Assembly: GCF_000420085.1 (NCBI RefSeq)
Contig: NZ_ATUG01000001.1
Span: forward strand, 1,945,223 to 2,009,222
Source of the DNA: Desulfospira joergensenii DSM 10085
Lineage (GTDB): Bacteria; Desulfobacterota; Desulfobacteria; Desulfobacterales; Desulfobacteraceae
Length of the DNA stretch: 64,000 bases
Direction of reading: 5' to 3'
A model generated the notes under the pieces. It did no database searches and was not told the origin of the DNA. It worked only from the letters and a program-made list of their open reading frames with translations. Every line of letters begins with the position of its first letter. The first letter of the stretch is position 1. Below are positions 60,983-64,000 of the stretch, one piece after another. Made by a program: the position numbers and the translations under genes.

Positions 60983-61744
60983 ATGGATAATTGGTTCACA
61001 ATAGATCAAATTGACAAGGGAACGTATATCATAAGCGAATACCGCCATTGGGAAGAAACACATTGCTATCTCTTGAATGGCTCTGAACGCAGTCTGATAA
61101 TTGATACCGGGCTAGGAATCTGTAATATCCATCATGAAGTCATGGGGCTGACGGACAAGCCGGTTACCGCAATCGCCACCCACATTCATTGGGATCATGT
61201 TGGCGGTCATGAATATTTTCCGGACTTTTACGCCCATGGGGATGAGCTAAACTGGCTCAGCGGAGAGTTTCCTCTAACAAGGGAACAAATTAAAGGCATG
61301 GTCGTTGATCGATGTGACCTGCCGGAAGGTTATGATGTAAACAGGTATGAATTCTTTCAGGGTAAGCCGACAAAAGTGCTGAAGGATAATGATATTATCG
61401 ATATTGGAGACCGTTTTGTTCAAGTCGTGCATACACCCGGACATTCGCCGGGGCATATGTGTTTTTGGGAAGAGGAGCGCGGGAATCTCTTTACCGGTGA
61501 CCTGGTTTATAAAGACACTCTTTTTGCCTATTTCCCGTCCACCGATCCGGGGGCGTACCTCAACTCTTTGGAGCGGGTATCGGCCTTGCCGGTGAAACAT
61601 GTGTACCCGGCACATCACACCCTGGATATTCAACCCGAGATTCTCGGTAGAATGCGTGATGCATTTCGGCAGTTAAAGGCTGAAGGCAAATTGCATCATG
61701 GCAGCGGAACATTTGACTACGGCGACTGGGCGGTATGGCTATAG
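60983..61744 (+). CDS. Metallo-beta-lactamase-fold hydrolase
   Basis: A 253-residue MBL-fold protein. The metal site THIHWDHVGGH (H-x-H-x-D-H) is followed by HTPGHSPGHMCFW, LFTGDLVYKD and PAHHT, giving all binuclear ligands. It resembles glyoxalase II/lactonase-type hydrolases rather than antibiotic-hydrolysing enzymes. It is preceded by the amidohydrolase fragment and has no strong ribosome site. The substrate is unknown. Confidence 0.87.
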   Translation: MDNWFTIDQIDKGTYIISEYRHWEETHCYLLNGSERSLIIDTGLGICNIHHEVMGLTDKPVTAIATHIHWDHVGGHEYFPDFYAHGDELNWLSGEFPLTREQIKGMVVDRCDLPEGYDVNRYEFFQGKPTKVLKDNDIIDIGDRFVQVVHTPGHSPGHMCFWEEERGNLFTGDLVYKDTLFAYFPSTDPGAYLNSLERVSALPVKHVYPAHHTLDIQPEILGRMRDAFRQLKAEGKLHHGSGTFDYGDWAVWL

Positions 61745-61789
61745 AACCCAAAAAACCTAACAAGAGCATTGCAAGGAGCTTTTAAAAAG

Positions 61790-62347
61790 ATGAAAATAGA
61801 GAACTTTGAAATAAAATCAACCTGGAGAGAGGTCGCTGACGCTGCCAGGACAACGGTCAGCATGGAGAAGGGGACAAAAGAACCTACAGATTCATGGAAG
61901 AAAAATATTCTTTTGTCTGAACACTCACCGATTCGTCAGTTGATCCTAAAATGGAAATGGATAGATCTCAAATATTGGGTCAGTGTTCATTTTGTCAGAC
62001 ACAAGATCGGGATTGAGCATTTCGTGAGTACCCAAAGGACGGACAGGACAGGAGAAGACAGGGAGATCAAATCTCAATCCTCCCCTGTCTCCCATGAATG
62101 TATAGCCAACGCTCAAGCGATTATAAATATATCCAGAAAGAGACTCTGCAGCAGCGCCTCCAAAGAGTCCCGCCAGGCTTGGCAGGCTGTATTGGATAAG
62201 ATAAAAGAAAAAGAACCGATAATTGCCAATGTCTGTGTGCCGGAGTGCGTGTACAGAGGATTCTGTCCTGAAATAAAATCATGCGGCTTTGTGGACTCAG
62301 AGAAGTACCAGGATCTGTTGGAAGATTATCAAAATACGGATTTATAA
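61790..62347 (+). CDS. ThyX-like (FAD-dependent thymidylate synthase family) protein
   Basis: A 185-residue protein. SEHSPIRQLILKWKWIDLKY is followed by VHFVRHKIGIEHFVSTQRTD and RTGEDRE. The RH...(S/T)QR pattern replaces the canonical RHR-x7-8-S-x-R-Y motif of ThyX, and RKRLCSSASKESRQAW corresponds to the helix after the active site. The C-terminus has an unusual Cys set (NVCVPECVYRGFCPEIKSCG). It is shorter than full ThyX (about 220-250) and may be a diverged or phage-type member. The ATG at 61790 has AAGGAG upstream. Confidence 0.68.
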   Translation: MKIENFEIKSTWREVADAARTTVSMEKGTKEPTDSWKKNILLSEHSPIRQLILKWKWIDLKYWVSVHFVRHKIGIEHFVSTQRTDRTGEDREIKSQSSPVSHECIANAQAIINISRKRLCSSASKESRQAWQAVLDKIKEKEPIIANVCVPECVYRGFCPEIKSCGFVDSEKYQDLLEDYQNTDL

Positions 62348-62371
62348 AAAATGCATGCACCGGAGATGTAA

Positions 62372-62749
62372 ATGCTCCAAAAAATTGATTGTATAATGTT
62401 AAAAGTCAAAGATGTCGATGAGGCAGCCAAGTATTATTCGGATGTCTTTGGCCTCATTCCTGAATGGAAGCATGGGGGAAATGTAGGCTTAAAATTTCCT
62501 GAATCAGATTCCGAGATCGTTCTTCATAACATTAAAAAAATCTCCAACAAAATTGATGTAAATTACTTGGTTGAAAATGTGGACAAATCAATTCAATGTT
62601 TCCTGAAATCCGGGTGTGAAGTTCTGGTCGAACCGTTCGACATTCAAATCGGTAAATGCGCAGTCATAAAAGATCCTTTTGGTATCGAAATATCCATCTT
62701 GGATATGACAAAAGGGCCTGTCAAAAACAACCTGGAGCCTGGGGTATAA
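62372..62749 (+). CDS. VOC/glyoxalase-fold protein
   Basis: A 125-residue protein with the two beta-alpha-beta-beta-beta units of the vicinal oxygen chelate family: MLKVKDVDEAAKYYSDVFGL opens the first, and VNYLVENVDKSIQCFLKSGC then VIKDPFGIEISILDM the second. The metal Glu positions are partly present (ENV, EIS). Members act in methylglyoxal removal, antibiotic binding or ring cleavage; the role here is open. GGAGATG precedes the ATG. Confidence 0.8.
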   Translation: MLQKIDCIMLKVKDVDEAAKYYSDVFGLIPEWKHGGNVGLKFPESDSEIVLHNIKKISNKIDVNYLVENVDKSIQCFLKSGCEVLVEPFDIQIGKCAVIKDPFGIEISILDMTKGPVKNNLEPGV

Positions 62750-62846
62750 TCTGCTGTTAGAAGTGCGCAAACTGCCGGTGCCCTTACATCGATTTGTTAA
62801 CGACAAAGTAATATGGCAGCAATTATTCTTATTTTAGGCAATACAA

Positions 62847-63386
62847 ATGCAAAAAAACAGACTCATTGACAAGTACCTGCCCCAATACACATTCAATGAA
62901 TACCATGAAACAATGGTAAATTGCCCAATTGGAAATGTGTATCATCTTGCAAAAGACTTTGACCTGTCCAAATCAAAAATCATTGAATTTTTATTCAAAA
63001 TCCGGGGATTACCAACAAAAAGATTAAATTTGCAAAATTTTATTCATGATATCGGTTTTACAAACCTTGAAGAGACTTTCCCAAATGAAAATTTAATTGG
63101 TTTTTGGGCAAGGGCTAAGATTGCAAAGATTCCAAATTATGAAGATTTTATAAATAATTCCATTTCCCCATGGATAAAAGTCGTCTGGAATTTCCAATTC
63201 GAAGACATGGAGGAAAACAGAACAAAAGTAAGCACTGAAACCAGAGTATTGTGTGTTGCTCCAATTACCAAGTTTACATTTGGGTTATACTGGTTAATGA
63301 TAAAACCATTTAGTGGATTGATTCGAAGGAAAATGCTAAAAATCATAAAAGATGATTCTGAATCGCTTAACCAGGTAAAAACGTGA
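62847..63386 (+). CDS. DUF2867/SRPBCC-like hypothetical protein
   Basis: A 179-residue AT-rich gene. The protein starts LIDKYLPQYTFNEYHETMV and has the DFDLSKSKIIEFLFKIRGLP segment and a late ITKFTFGLYWLMIKPFSGLI helix, like DUF2867 members with a helix-grip (SRPBCC-like) fold. Such proteins bind hydrophobic ligands; the function is unknown. It is isolated by spacers on both sides. Confidence 0.65.
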   Translation: MQKNRLIDKYLPQYTFNEYHETMVNCPIGNVYHLAKDFDLSKSKIIEFLFKIRGLPTKRLNLQNFIHDIGFTNLEETFPNENLIGFWARAKIAKIPNYEDFINNSISPWIKVVWNFQFEDMEENRTKVSTETRVLCVAPITKFTFGLYWLMIKPFSGLIRRKMLKIIKDDSESLNQVKT

Positions 63387-63517
63387 ACTGTCAATACACA
63401 CAGCAGCATTTGCCCTGTCTCCTGAAGCCTGAGCCTCGGTATGAAACCAAGGGTTATCGCGCCGGAGAGCACCACCTTATGCAGCAGTTGAAACCCTAAA
63501 CGATTCAAGGAGTGACT

Positions 63518-64000
63518 ATGAACAAATTTCATATTTCCTTTATGGAACAAAATGAGATTCAGGAATCGGCAAAGGTCCTCAGCATCGCTATGCTCAACAA
63601 TCCACACCACCTTGGCGTTTTTCTGGGGAATGGGGAAAAGGAGCGTCTGGAAATCGAAAAAATGTTTTTTGAGCTCTTCAATACCCTGCCCGGCATTGTC
63701 TTTCTGGCAAAGGAAAATGACAAAATCATCGGGGTCATGAGGATGAAGTCCTGCATCGGCAAATCCATTGATGACCCGGAGATGTTCGAAGATGAAAATG
63801 ATATTCATTGGAGAAAATCCGTCTGGTTCAGGGAATGGGCAGAGCATGATCCGGTTGAACAGCACTGGCACCTGGGTCCCATCGGCGTTCTGCCGTCTCA
63901 CAGGGGACTGGGGGTCGGCACGGAACTCATGAAGCGTTTTTGCAAAGAAGTGGACAATTGTTCCGCAAAGGCATACCTGGAAACAGATCTGGATGAAAAT
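63518..64000 (+). CDS. GNAT-family N-acetyltransferase (3' truncated by window)
   Basis: The frame is open for 161 codons from the ATG at 63518 (AAGGAG six bases upstream) to the window edge. The acetyl-CoA motif A is clear in LGPIGVLPSHRGLGVGTELM (R-G-x-G-x-G), preceded by FLAKENDKIIGVMRMKS. The remaining C-terminal strand and helix lie beyond the window. It has higher GC than the preceding genes. The substrate is unknown. Confidence 0.82.
   Translation, partial: MNKFHISFMEQNEIQESAKVLSIAMLNNPHHLGVFLGNGEKERLEIEKMFFELFNTLPGIVFLAKENDKIIGVMRMKSCIGKSIDDPEMFEDENDIHWRKSVWFREWAEHDPVEQHWHLGPIGVLPSHRGLGVGTELMKRFCKEVDNCSAKAYLETDLDEN

Noticed and set aside
60888..61004. Short basic frame starting ATGAATCAGCCG before the MBL gene
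   Set aside because: It overlaps the MBL start in another phase, has only a weak ribosome site and no recognisable similarity.

Overview
The window looks like the chromosome of a Desulfobacterota (delta-proteobacterial) sulfate reducer of the Desulfobacteraceae type. This is inferred from family content, not from a marker gene: a ferredoxin-containing split glutamate synthase, a WtpA-type tungstate/molybdate importer, two adjacent MoeA paralogues (one fused to a binding-protein domain), the DapL lysine route, a double-Cache chemoreceptor and Cys-rich PAS kinases. Most of the DNA is GC-rich and densely coding. Two AT-rich stretches (about 20.0-24.9 kb and 59.4-63.4 kb) look acquired or decayed.

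Layout. 0-7 kb: the tail of a small-ligand-binding regulator, a long-chain acyl-CoA synthetase, a chemoreceptor, a NifX/NifB-like protein, and a sodium:solute symporter with a 28-residue membrane protein downstream. 7.3-10.7 kb: a very large MalT-like ATPase/BTAD regulator divergent from the symporter. 10.9-16.0 kb: a three-gene glutamate synthase operon. 16.3-18.2 kb: an IS1182-type insertion sequence. 18.3-22.0 kb: an amidase, a secreted Cache protein, a membrane-anchored unknown and a TetR regulator; near-identical palindromes lie upstream of both tetR and the Cache gene. 22.0-24.9 kb: a decayed integron (permease fragment, attC-like folds, acetyltransferase and adenosine-deaminase cassettes, a Pc-like promoter and a divergent integrase fragment). 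25-27.8 kb: the tungstate/molybdate ABC importer. 28-30.3 kb: M48 protease, PNPOx-fold protein, ferritin-like protein. 30.3-36.4 kb: glycosyltransferase, PP2C phosphatase, deacetylase-like protein, FemAB-like protein, MFS exporter. 36.5-43.6 kb: UvrD-type helicase, UppP, a hybrid kinase, a VWA/OmpA lipoprotein, a zinc-ligand-poor DksA paralogue. 43.8-48.2 kb: dapL-moeA-moeA/PBP operon. 48.2-48.5 kb: a palindromic MITE-like element flanked by a 9-bp direct repeat. 48.5-58.5 kb: HD-GYP-like protein with rsmA, a small wHTH protein with an M16 protease, panB with a Rossmann/DUF2520 protein, a PAS kinase and a YkgJ-type protein. 58.5-59.3 kb: two more large palindromes and an orphan terminator. 59.5-64 kb: AT-rich single genes (rhomboid, nitroreductase, beta-lactamase fold, ThyX-like, VOC, DUF2867-like), an amidohydrolase remnant and an acetyltransferase cut by the window edge.

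How genes work together. Glutamate synthase makes glutamate from glutamine and 2-oxoglutarate using ferredoxin-type electron input. The tungstate/molybdate importer and MoeA proteins serve pterin-cofactor enzymes. UppP, the glycosyltransferase and the FemAB-like protein fit cell-envelope polysaccharide work. The most unusual signals are the palindromic element family, the integron remnant, the paired TetR operators and the symporter with its mini-protein. No tRNA, rRNA, CRISPR array or replication origin was recognised.
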